A stretch of DNA of 64,000 nucleotides, taken from Miscanthus floridulus (lineage: Eukaryota; Streptophyta; Magnoliopsida; Poales; Poaceae). The stretch is taken from NCBI RefSeq assembly GCF_019320115.1, contig NC_089583.1, forward strand, positions 77,997,739 to 78,061,738. Reading direction: 5' to 3'. This document shows, in pieces, positions 43,792 through 53,830 of the stretch. Each line of letters starts with the position of its first letter. The stretch's first letter is position 1. The notes beneath the pieces are model-generated. The model worked only from the letters and a program-made list of their open reading frames with translations. It ran no database searches and was not told the DNA's origin. Made by a program: the position numbers and the translations under genes.

Positions 43792-45939
43792 TCAAAACAT
43801 CTCTTGGCTTTGGCTTGGCTTTGATTGTTGATGTTGAGCTTGGGCCTTCTTCTTCTCTACACTTGCCATATATCCAATGCCACTTCTATCCATCTTCATG
43901 ATGGTATTCATGAGTAGCACACTTTGGAGATGCTTGCCTCTAGGAAACTTGCTCAATCCCACCTTGAGATGCTCTTTCTCCATCTTGAGCTTCTTGTTCT
44001 CTTCCTTGAGAATATCATTGTTCTTCTCTTTCTTGAGTTTCTTGTTTTCTTCTTTGAGCTTTTCATTCTCAAGGATCAACTCTTTGTCATAATCAAGAGT
44101 TTCTAGCACAATGGTGTTGTGACTTTTCATCTCTTCAAGATCTTTCATGAGCTTCTCATTGTCACTCTTGAGCTTGACATACTCATCATGGTCATTGCAC
44201 TCAACCACTTGCTTGCCTTTGCTACTAGATCCATGCTCAATGCTTTCATCAATTAAATCATCACATGAGGTAGCTATATCAATCTTAACAACATGGTTAG
44301 TAGCATCATGTGGCTCATTTAGTAAGAATTCTTGTGCAATAACAAGGGTATCATAATTAATCTTTAGAGTTGTATATTCATCTTTTAGCTTGTTGTGACT
44401 AGTGATAAGCTCATTGTGCACCCACTCAAGTTTATCATGTTTATCTTTAAGCTCTTTCTTAGAAGATTTGAGCTCCTTGAGTTTGGATGATATAGAATCA
44501 TTTGTTTCTTTGAGCTCATCATTAGCCTTTTCCAATGTATCACACTTAGCTAAGAGTGAATCATTTTTAGCATCAAGTTTTTCATTTGTAGCTCTACTCT
44601 TTCTAATGATCTTAGTGTATTTTCTTAGTATTTTGACAAGATCATCATATGTAGGTGAATCATCATCGCTATCGCTATCATCATCACTAGCTTGCTCATC
44701 ATCACTACTATCATCACTCTTAGTTACCTTACGTTCACCCTTGGCCATAAGGCATAGGTGTGTAGAGGATGATGGTGATGGTGGCGGTGAGGATGCAAGA
44801 TCAATAGCAATGGTGGCCACCTTCTTATTGTCACTATCATCATCGGATGATCCGCTTGATGAATCAATGTTTGTGAGCCAATCACCGACAATGTAGGCCT
44901 TGCCACTCTTCTTCTTCTTGTAGAAGTCCCTCTTTTTGCCATCTCTCTTCTTGTATGGCTTGTTCTTTTTCTTCTCATCTTCATCTTCATTGCTTGAATC
45001 ATCTTTCTTGCCCTTGTTCTTGAATTTGTCTTTCTTGGGCTTTGTACATTGATGAGCTAGATGGCCAAGTTTGCCACAATTATAGCAATCCATCTCGGAG
45101 ATTGGCTTTCTTCTTGAGCTAGTGAAGAACTTCTTCTTCTTGCCATCAAACTTGATGCCACTCTTGTTTAGCTTCTTTAGCATCTTGGCAGTCTTCTTCA
45201 CCATGAGAGCAAGACTTTCTTCATCGTCTTCATCACTTGAGCTCTCATACTCAAGTCTTGCCTTGCCCTTATCTTGGCTAGCTTTGAATGCTAAGTCTTT
45301 CTCTTTCTTCTTTGTAGAGGATGGGCCATCTTGAGGCGTGATGTGCATATACATCTCATGAGCATTGATCTTTCCCAAGATTTGTGTTAGTGTAGCGGCA
45401 GAAAGATCACCTTGATGTAGCACGGTCACAATGTGCCCATATTTGTCAATGGGGAGGACACTCAAAATCTTTCTCACAACGTCGGATGGCAACATTTGAG
45501 TAAGTCCAAGCCCATTGACTTCCTCTACAAGAACATTCAAACATGAATACATCTCATTAGCACATTCTTTGGGAAGCATCTCAAATGAATTTAGCTTTTT
45601 AATCACAAGATGATAGCATTCCTCATGCTCACTCTTAGTTCCCTCATGGAGCGCACAAACGTCCGACCATAGAGCATGGGCGTCTTTGTGGTTCCTTACA
45701 CGATTGAACACATCTTTGCAAAGGCCTCTAAAGATGGTGTTGTGAGCCTTTACATTCCATTTTTCATAATTCACTTCATCGCCTTGAAGTTGTGCGGCAT
45801 TCTTAGGTGTTGGGAACCCTTGAGAGGCGGCTCTAAGTATTCCAACGTCTAGAGCTTCTATGTAAGCCTCCATGCGAATTTTCCAATATGGAAAATCACC
45901 CCCCTCGAAGATAGGAGGAGGTCCATCCCCGTGAGACAT
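43792..45939 (-). CDS. F2 gag, 715 codons
   Basis: Longest intact frame in the window. N-terminal capsid-like region (FEGGDFPYWKIRMEAYIEAL, WSDVCALHEGTKS, LSVLPIDKY) similar to the gag of SIRE-type copia elements. One CCHC knuckle CYNCGKLGHLAHQC at about residues 286-299 for RNA binding. Lysine-rich and acidic Ser/Asp runs follow, then a long coiled coil (about residues 440-680, LKELKSSKKELKDKHDKLEW and similar). It makes the particle shell. Start ATG at 45939 lies shortly after the primer-binding site. It ends at a TGA just before the second knuckle (see 43556-43791), so it is slightly truncated by a frameshift. Confidence 0.9.
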   Translation of the reverse strand: MSHGDGPPPIFEGGDFPYWKIRMEAYIEALDVGILRAASQGFPTPKNAAQLQGDEVNYEKWNVKAHNTIFRGLCKDVFNRVRNHKDAHALWSDVCALHEGTKSEHEECYHLVIKKLNSFEMLPKECANEMYSCLNVLVEEVNGLGLTQMLPSDVVRKILSVLPIDKYGHIVTVLHQGDLSAATLTQILGKINAHEMYMHITPQDGPSSTKKKEKDLAFKASQDKGKARLEYESSSDEDDEESLALMVKKTAKMLKKLNKSGIKFDGKKKKFFTSSRRKPISEMDCYNCGKLGHLAHQCTKPKKDKFKNKGKKDDSSNEDEDEKKKNKPYKKRDGKKRDFYKKKKSGKAYIVGDWLTNIDSSSGSSDDDSDNKKVATIAIDLASSPPPSPSSSTHLCLMAKGERKVTKSDDSSDDEQASDDDSDSDDDSPTYDDLVKILRKYTKIIRKSRATNEKLDAKNDSLLAKCDTLEKANDELKETNDSISSKLKELKSSKKELKDKHDKLEWVHNELITSHNKLKDEYTTLKINYDTLVIAQEFLLNEPHDATNHVVKIDIATSCDDLIDESIEHGSSSKGKQVVECNDHDEYVKLKSDNEKLMKDLEEMKSHNTIVLETLDYDKELILENEKLKEENKKLKKEKNNDILKEENKKLKMEKEHLKVGLSKFPRGKHLQSVLLMNTIMKMDRSGIGYMASVEKKKAQAQHQQSKPSQSQEMF

Positions 45940-45978
45940 CTTACTCTAAGCGGTTAAGCTTAAAAACGTGAGCACGAG

Positions 45979-45990
45979 GCTCTGATACCA
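45979..45990 (-). promoter_or_regulatory. Primer-binding site of F2
   Basis: TGGTATCAGAGC on the minus strand, two bases from the LTR end. This is the known initiator tRNA-Met site of copia elements. Confidence 0.9.
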
Positions 45991-45992
45991 AT

Positions 45993-47577
45993 TGAAAGGA
46001 TCAAGATGCCCAAGAGGGGGGTGAATTGGGCTAATTCTAAATTCTCTTGCAATAATCAAATCCTACGGATAGCCCAATTAACCCCTTGTGCCTTGAAAAG
46101 TGTTTCTATCAAACTAATGCACAACGAACTCGCAACATATGTTCCAAACTTACTTTAGCAAGCAATTCTATAGATGTAAAACAAGTATTGAATTGCTCAA
46201 ATTAAATACTCAAAGTAAATGCTCAAAGTAAATAGAGAGAGAAAGGAATGCGGCGATATTTTGCCGAGGTATCAGAGAGTTGCCACTCCCCACTAGTCCT
46301 CGTTGGAGCACCCGCACAAGGGTGTAGCTCCCCCTTGATCCGTGCAAGGATCAAGTGCTCTCTACGGGTTGATTCTTCGACACTCCGTCGCGGCGAATCA
46401 CCCAAAGCCGCTCACAACTTGAGTTGAGTCACCCACAAGCTCCGCCGGGTGATCACCAAACTCCCAATCACCACCAAGCCGTCTAGGTGATGGCGATCAC
46501 CAAGAGTAACAAGCACGAACTCTCACTTGACCACGCAAAGCCTAATGAGAAGATGGATGCACACTTGTCTACTCTTGATTCACTAATGAGGTTTCACTCT
46601 TGGATTCTCAAAATCACAAACACCTCACTAGGACCTTGCTCTTCTTGGCACTCACAAACGTGTTTCTCAGCTGTTGAAATGAGCAAAAGTAACTCCACAC
46701 ACGAGTGAAGCTTCTATTTATAAGGCAGCCTGAAAAATGAACCGTTATGAGCTTCTGCAGGGTGACCGGACGCTCCGATCATGTTGACCGGACGCTCCGG
46801 TCAGTTCAACCTGCAAACCAGTAGTAATGAGTCGACCGAACGCTAGCAGGGTCCGGTCAGCACTGACCAAACATGTCCGGTCGCATAAAACCCTTACTGG
46901 AACCTTACTGGACTCGACCGGACGCTGGATACTCAGGGTTCGGTCAGTATTGACCGGACGCGTCCGGTCACACTTTCTCAAGTCTAGACCCTTACTGGAG
47001 TCGACCGGACGCTGGCCCTCAGCATTCGGTCACAATGACCTTCTAGCGTCCGATCACACCAGACTTGTTCACCTCGGTCAAATGAACTGATCGGACCCTG
47101 CAGCCAGCGTCCGGTCGCACCGGAGCTAGCGTCCGGTCAGTGTTTGACCCTCCATTCACTTCCAACTCTCGATCATTTGTGAATGAAGTTTGCCCTAAAG
47201 GATCTTAGGCATTCATAGGAGCTACCTAGAGCTAGTTTTAACAAGTGTGCACCACACCTAACTCACAAGTCTCAACTAGGTCAAGCTACCCGTCCATAAC
47301 CCCCTTAATAGTACGGCCAAAGGAAAAATAAAGACCTAAACTACTCTAAGTGTCTCTCCAACTCCAATCGACACTTAGAACTAGTCATCCTTAACCTTAT
47401 CGTCCATCCTTTGAAAACCAAAATGATTTCCATCATAAGGGCATGACAACTTTGAATGCCCAATTGATCTCCTTTACCATGACCTAACTTAATTGCATCT
47501 ACAAAACACACGTTAGTCATAGTAATCTTGTATTGTCATTAATCACCGAAACCCAACTAGGGGCCTAGATGCTTTCA
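45993..47577 (-). repeat. 5' LTR of F2 (1585 bp)
   Basis: Plus-strand ends TGAAAGGATCAAGATGCC and CTAGATGCTTTCA; in element sense it starts TGAAAGCATCTAGG. TATA-like CTTATAAATAG (minus) near 46708-46720. Clearly different from F1's LTR though built the same way. Confidence 0.85.
46761..47145. promoter_or_regulatory. CCGGAC/GTCCGG motif array upstream of F2's LTR promoter
   Basis: About ten blocks such as GACCGGACGCTCCGGTCA and GACCGGACGCGTCCGGTCA, in both orientations, many forming short palindromes, 50-430 bp upstream of the TATA box in element sense. Confidence 0.6.
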
Positions 47578-48150
47578 AGACCCATACCACCCATGACCTA
47601 CTCGACATCGCCATGAACCATGCCTCTAGAGAGGAAGTGGTCCGGGCAGTTTTAGTGGTGGTAGGAATAGGGGCAAGGCCAAGTGCGAGGACCAAGGCGA
47701 GGGCCTCTCCACACAAAAGGGCAAGAAGAACAAGAGGGATCAGAGCCGACCAGCCTACCCAGCTTTGGTCGCTGTGGCCAACCGTGTGGGCAAGCAGCCC
47801 CAGCAGGGCTAGCCCAACCACTTCGACAAGCTCATGGAGAGTCCATGCACCAACCATGCCTATCCCATCAAACACCTCTACAAGGACTGCGAACTCCTCA
47901 AGCACTTCTTACGGCAAGCCACCAAGCCAAAGGAAGGGATAGGCAAGGAGGAGGAGGCCAGAAAGGAGGCATGCCGAGCAAGGATGAAGACGGCTTCCCT
48001 AACCCTGAGGAATGCCTCATGATCTTTGGGGGATCCGACGCCATCCACTCCAAGCGCCAGCACAAGGTACGTTATAGAGAGGCATGCACCACCGAGTCAA
48101 CCATCCCCTCTTTCCTTAGCTGGTTGGACTCCCCGATCACTTTTGATTAG
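47578..48150 (+). pseudogene. Element E gag, C-terminal fragment
   Basis: Begins mid-gene at F2's border with HTTHDLLDIAMNHASREEVV, then a lysine/glutamine-rich part and HAYPIKHLYKDCELLKHFLR in a shifted frame (47834-48022), followed by FPNPEECLMIFGGSDA, which leads to the protease. At least two frame changes. N-terminal gag and 5' LTR are missing. Confidence 0.78.
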
Positions 48151-48807
48151 AGAGACCATCCTTCCCACGTCACCCGACCGGGTCACTACCCGCTCATCAT
48201 CGACCCCATCATCCGCAAGAAGCGCCTCACCAAGGTGTTGATGTACAGAGGTAGCGGCCTCAACATTCTCTACGTCGACACCCTCGATGCCATGCACATC
48301 TCCTAGTCAGAGCTCCGCCCAATGAGCTCTCCTTTCCATGGTGTGATCCCTAGGACGCAAGCGTACCCACTCGGGCAGATCGACTTGCTCATCACGTTTG
48401 GTGACCACGCTAACTTCTGCTCGGAGGTCCTAACCTTCAAGGTAGTGGACTTTCTGGGGTCCTACCATGCCATCTTAGGGCGGCCATGCTACGCTAAGTT
48501 CATGGTGATCCCCAACTACACCTACCTCAAGTTGAAGATGCCAAGGCCAAACGGTGTCATCACTGTAGGTAGCACCATCTCGCATGCCTACATGTGCGAC
48601 CGTGAGCATTATGAGCTCACCACTAACGTCATCAACTCCACCGAGCTCCCGGAGCTTGAGAATTCAGTGACTCTAGCAGTCCCAGACCGCAACGGGCAGA
48701 CCTCCTCAAACACCTTCCATCTGACTGAGGAAACCAAGGCGGTAGAGATTGACCCAAGCAACCCAACCAAGATGGTGTGCATTGGGACCAAGCTCTTGGC
48801 TAAATAG
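48151..48807 (+). pseudogene. Element E protease with catalytic Asp changed
   Basis: PLIIDPIIRKKRLTKVLM leads into YRGSGLNILY, where C has DGGSGLNILY: the Asp codon is TAC (48244-48246). Then YPLGQIDLLITFGDHANF, FLGSYHAILGRPCYAKFMV and a tail to TAG 48805-48807. Confidence 0.82.
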
Positions 48808-49785
48808 GAAAACGAGCTCACAACTTCCTATGCGCAAATCGCGATGTCTTCGCGTGGAAGCCTTCTGACATGTCGGGCATACCGAGGGAGGTCGCCGAGC
48901 ACGCACTACGCATTGTCCTAGGCTCAAAGCCCGCCAAGCAATGCCCGCATCACTTTGACGACAAGAGGCGCAGGGCCATAGGCGAGGAGATCATCAAACT
49001 TCTAGCAGTCGGATTCATCAAAGAGGTATACCACTCTGACTGGCTAGCTAATCCTGTTCTCATGAAAAATAAGAATGGGAAATGGAAAATATGTGTTGAC
49101 TATACTGGTGTCAACAAGGCGTGCCCAAAGGACCACTTCCCTTTACCATGCATAGATCAGATTGTCGACTCCACCTCAGGGTGCGAAATCCTCTCCTTTC
49201 TGGACACCTACTCAGGCTACCACCAGATCATGATGAAAGAGTCCGACCAGGTCATGACTTCATTCATCACCCCATATGGTTCATACTGTTATGTAACCAT
49301 ACATTTTGGTCTAAAGAACGCTAGCGCCACCTATCAACGGTGCATGCAACGATGCTTCGCCGACCAAATCGACCCGCCTGACCAACCTGACCAAGTTGAG
49401 TGGCCAAAACCAATAATCGCCATCTATGTAGATGACATAGTGGTGAAAATGGCTTAAGCTAGCGACCTGATCGCAAACTTGGCCGCCACATTCGCGAACC
49501 TCCGAAGGTTCAGCATCAAATTGAATCCTGAAAAAAAATGTGTTTTTGGGGTTTCGAAGGGGAAGCTGCTCGGATACATCGTGTCCAAGCACAGCATCGA
49601 AGCCAACCTCGAAAAAATCATGGCCATCTCCAACATGGGCCCTATATGCAACATCAAGGGCGTACAGAGGCTCACCGGCTATTTGACCGCCCTAAGCCAG
49701 TTCATCTCTCGACTAGGTGAATGGGGGATGCCTCTCTACAAACTTCCCAAGAAGACAGACGCATTCGTTTGGATAAAGAAGTCAC
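48808..49785 (+). pseudogene. Element E reverse transcriptase
   Basis: After a frame shift near 48834: MSGIPREVAEHALRI, WLANPVLMKNKNGKWKICVDY, FLDTYSGYHQIMMKESDQ, and an intact YVDD at 49425-49436. An insertion of about twelve residues (QIDPPDQPDQVEWPK) lies just before the catalytic box and is absent from A and C. Then KLNPEKKCVFGVSKGKLLGYIVS. A stop at 49456 and further shifts interrupt it. Confidence 0.9.
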
Positions 49786-50275
49786 AATAGGCTTTGGAAA
49801 GCCTCAAACCATCATTGACGTCACCCCCAATCCTCGTCGCTCTAGAACGGGGAGAATCCCTCCTCCTCTACATCGTGGCAAGCAACCACATTATGAGCGC
49901 CACCCTCATCATCAAGAGGGAGGAGCTAGGACACCCCCTGAAGGTCCAACGACCAGAGTACTTTGTCGGTGAGGTACTCACCGATGCCAAAATTTGCTAC
50001 CCCTAGGTTCAAAAGCTTCTGTACGCCGTGCTAATGGTGACCTAGAAGCTCCTGCACTACTTCACCGATCTTGAGGTCATGGTTGTCACCTCGTACCCAC
50101 TCAGGGAGGTCATCCATAACCGTGATGCCACCAATTGGATCCCCATGTGGGCTCTCGAGCTCATGGACCACGACATCAGGTATGTCCCCAACACTGCTAT
50201 TAAGTCTCAGGCTCTTGCCGACTTCATCGCCGAATGGACAGAAGTCTAGCTCCTGACCCCGGACGTCACCCATGA
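49786..50275 (+). pseudogene. Element E RNase H
   Basis: PPILVALERGESLLLYIVA, SATLIIKREELGHPLKVQRPEY, VGEVLTDAKICYP (49794-50006) then QKLLYAVLMVT and ELMDHDIRYVPNTAIKSQALAD-type sequence to about 50250. Stops by single codons near 49788, 50007 and 50043. Confidence 0.8.
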
Positions 50276-50650
50276 GTAACTTCGACGGGTCGGTCATGGT
50301 GCCTGGCTCAAGGGCTAGAGTGGTTCTAATCTCCCTAGATGGGAGCAGGCTCCGCTATGCGATCCATCTCCATTTTTTAGCCTCAAACAATGCTTAGGAG
50401 TACGAGGCCCTCATTAATAGACTGCACATCACCATCGAGCTTAGTGCCACATGGTTGTATGTTCGCGGTGACTCAAAGTTAGTCGTTGACCAAGTCATGA
50501 AGGAGTCCACCTGCAAGAGCCGTCTCATGGTGGCATACTACTAGGAGGTGCGCAAGCTCGAGGACAAGTTTCGAGGGATCAAAATGCATAATGTCCCTTG
50601 AAAGGACAATGACGCCGCCGACTTCCTCATAAAATTGGCAGCCAGACGAG
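50276..50650 (+). pseudogene. Element E second (archaeal-type) RNase H
   Basis: NFDGSVMVPGSRARVVLIS, RYAIHLHFLASNNA, EYEALINRLHITIEL, LYVRGDSKLVVDQVMKES. The catalytic DG and the RGDS motif are kept. One stop (TAG for a Gln codon, near 50397) is obvious. Confidence 0.78.
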
Positions 50651-52089
50651 AACCGCCCGCCAATGGGGTCTTTGTAAACGGCCTTCACAAGCCATCTGCC
50701 TGCATCCAAGAGGATCTGACCCAGGTGCACTCCAACACCAATCTAGCACTCGGGGGCTCCGACAACCCAATGTGCCCCGACGCTAAACGGTGTTCGGGGG
50801 CTCCAACCGTGGTGCCTCCATGGCAATGTTGCCCGCCGACATCACCGTGATGGCACTCGATCTGGCTGACTAGAGAGCACCACTGCCCGCCAACCTCCAT
50901 GAGAAGGTTCTCCCACCAGAAAGGACTGAAGAGTGATGAATCGCTCGATGCACCAAGACATTCGTCGCCATTAGTAACGAACTTTACAAGCGAAGTCTGT
51001 CGGGAGTGCTCATGAAGTGCATCTCGACTGACCAGGGGAAACAGCTTATCCTCGAAGTACATTCTAGAATCTGTGGACATCACATGGCCCCATGGTCGCT
51101 AGTCAGGAAAGCCTTTTGCTAAGGTTTTTACTAGCCCACTACGCTATGAGTTATAGGGGAGGTGGTTCATAGGTGTGAAGGATGTTAGTTCTATGCTCGA
51201 CAAACTCACCTACTGACGCAGGAGCTTCAGACCATCCCCATCACCTAGCCATTCATGGTCTAGGGCCTCGACATGGTTGGACCCCTCAAAAAGGCCCTGG
51301 GTGGCTTCACTCACCTACTCATGGCAGCGGACAAGTTCACCAAATGGATAGAGGAGAAGCCCATCACCAATATCCGCTCGGAAGAGGTGGTCAAGTTCTT
51401 CCTTGACGTCATCTATCAGTTTGGTGTTCCTAACTGTATCATCACTGACAACGGAACAAACTTCACTAGGAAGAAGTTCTTGGACTTCTGTGATGGATAC
51501 AAGATCAGGATCGATTAGGCCTCTGTCGGACACCCACATACTAACGGTCAGGTTGAGCGGGCCAAAGGCATGGTCCTCTAAGGACTCAAGCCTGGTATCT
51601 TCGACCGACTCAAAAAGTATGCTGGGTGATGGGTTGTAGAGGTCCCAGCGATCTTCTGGAGCCTAAGAATAGCCCCAAACTGGTCCACGGGGTTCACCCC
51701 TTTCTTCCTGGCATACGGAGCCAAAGTAGTGTTGCCATCCGACCTCGATCATCACGCCCCAAGAGTAAAGACCTTCAACCGAGACCGAGCCATGGAGGCT
51801 CAGTAGGATGCAGTCGACCAGCTTGAGGAGGCTTGTGAGACGACCGTCAACTGCTCCGCTTGTTACCAACAAACTCTCTGCAGGTACCATGAAACAAAAA
51901 TAGGGGGAGGATCCTCGAGGTCAGTGATCTCATACTCTGGAGGACCTAGTCAACCAAGGATGAACACAAGCTCTCTCCACCATGGAAAGGATCATGAGGT
52001 GGATTGGTGCCTATCGGCTAACAGATGACAACGGCAACATTCTCACCAACACATGGAACATCGAACAGTTACATCGTTTCTTCCCTTAA
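50651..52089 (+). pseudogene. Element E integrase and preceding linker
   Basis: Linker to about 51150 with frame changes. Integrase core GLDMVGPLKKALGGFTHLL, DKFTKWIEEKPI, VPNCIITDNGTNFTRKKFL (51273-51518), then GHPHTNGQVERAKGMVL, FFLAYGAKVVLPSDL, and the terminal NTWNIEQLHRFFP with stop at 52087-52089. Many single-codon stops. Confidence 0.85.
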
Positions 52090-52830
52090 AGCTCGGTGTT
52101 ACCATTTATTTTCCATTCAATGCTTGCTCCTACAACGCCTCTGCCTGAGCACTCTCAGCCTAGGTTGCTTGAGGGCTCCATGGGGGTGCGATACCACCCC
52201 CTTTTCACAATCATTTTTAACTATCATGTAGTAACACTTTTCGCCCAAACAAAAGGGTGTCACCCAAATGAAAGGGCACCCCGTTCCTTTGATTATCCTA
52301 CGTAACTTGCGCTTTAACCTTTTGACCGATCACACTCCACCATGACCTATGGTTATGAGCAGTTGAGTTTCATGGGCCACGCCTAGGTTCTTAAGGTTGC
52401 AGCCTATGGGTCAACGGGCAGGTGCAAAAAAGAAAGGACAAAAAACAAAGCTACGCACGGATAAAAACAAGGGCGGATGGGACAAGCTTCCCCTCATGAG
52501 TAATTTCATCACAAAACAAACTTAAAATATACATGAATGTAAAACTATTCACATGGGGCTCCCCTACGAATTCATCTTTTACATAAACTGACTATTTCTA
52601 CTCTAACTCTACTGTGGCCCCCTGGCGGCATCGGTTGATAGTGCGGCTAAGGTCGGGAGGATGGCGCTTGGCTCAGCTGTGGTCGGGACAATGTCCGGCT
52701 CGGTTGGAGGTGAGACGACACTCGCCTCTGACCCAGCCTCCGCTGCCTCCGCAGGCTGGATGACGTCTTCCCAGTGCACATCTACAGCCATGGTCGAACA
52801 ACGAGCCTCCATCACCCACTGCATGGTGAC
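52090..52830. other. Spacer between E's pol and its antisense gene
   Basis: About 740 bp, probably the untranslated ends of the convergent sense and antisense genes. No other gene seen. Confidence 0.5.
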
Positions 52831-53240
52831 CTACTCAGCGACCACCTGTGCGTGCGACACTAAACTTTCCCCTAGTGAATGGATCTTGTCTGCACTCCAC
52901 CCATCGGCATATCCTCTATAGATGGCCACGAAGTCCAGATCAGGGTAGTGGGATACCACCGAGGTCAGCACCCTCGACGTCTCATAGAACATGCCATCGG
53001 AGATGAGCTCCCAAACTTCATTTGGGACCTCCGCTAGCTGGACGGCGGGCGTACTATTGCTCGGTCCCAACCCGAACACCTCAAAGACCACCACCTACGT
53101 AATATTGCGAAGCTGGTCGAGCTCTCCTTTGAGAACGCATCACTCCTCAAGGGAGTGGGCTAGTGCCTCCATGCTCCGACCAACCGCCACTTTGACCATC
53201 TCTAGCTCTTGCTCTAGGGAGCCAATTTTCCTACCCAGTT

Positions 53241-53317
53241 CTAGAAACAAATGACAAATTTAGGTGCAAGGAAAAGAAAATTTCAAGGCATCAATCGAGG
53301 GAAGAATAGGTATGTAC
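53241..53317 (-). other. Putative antisense-gene intron (77 bp)
   Basis: Minus strand: donor GCCTCG|GTACATACC, acceptor TTTGTTTCTAG|AACTGGG. T-rich centre. Confidence 0.55.
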
Positions 53318-53746
53318 CGAGGCAGGTGCTTTCAAGAACGGAAAGCCCTTCCTCTTGCTAGGTCACACTCTCAAGCAGCCGAGTGTTCGACTCCTCTGTC
53401 CCAAGCATCTGCCCCCAGAGCGCGATGACCTCCCACTCTGGCGTTCGACTGGGCATTCCACTCCGCTTCTAGAGCCTCTGGGACTTCCTAAGCACCGCTT
53501 TGGTCTCCTCCAAGTGAGCCTTTGATGCATTGAGTTTCTGCTCGGCAGCAGGCGCCTACTCAACCGCACGCAGCTCTGCCGCCCATGCTCCTGCCGCCTC
53601 GGCCGCCCAGTCTTGGGACTCACAGCGGGCAGACTCTAGCTTGTGCCTGAGCTCATTGACCCACCATAACGCCACTTCTTCTTGCTCCATCAGACCATGC
53701 TCCTCCAAAGAAACCGAGACTTGTGGATCGACATCATCTCTAGGTC

Positions 53747-53830
53747 CTATGAGACAAGAAGCAGGCATGCTGAGACAACCATTTAAATGCCAAGCAATCA
53801 AAGACAACACTAGGAATGTAGAAAACTTAC
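53747..53830 (-). other. Putative antisense-gene intron (84 bp)
   Basis: Minus strand: donor TTGCAGAG|GTAAGTTTTC, acceptor CTTGTCTCATAG|GACC. Strong donor. Confidence 0.6.

Larger units (their letters stand above)
42056..47577 (-). mobile_element. Element F2: SIRE-like Ty1/copia element, 5' half
   Basis: Minus-strand 5' LTR (45993-47577), primer-binding site, long gag, protease and integrase up to the gap. It abuts the gag of Tat element E at 47578, so it probably inserted there. The left half of E and the 3' half of F2 are not seen. Confidence 0.8.

Noticed and set aside
44402..44896. 164-codon plus-strand frame rich in Ser/Leu
   Set aside because: Reverse complement of the coiled-coil part of F2 gag.
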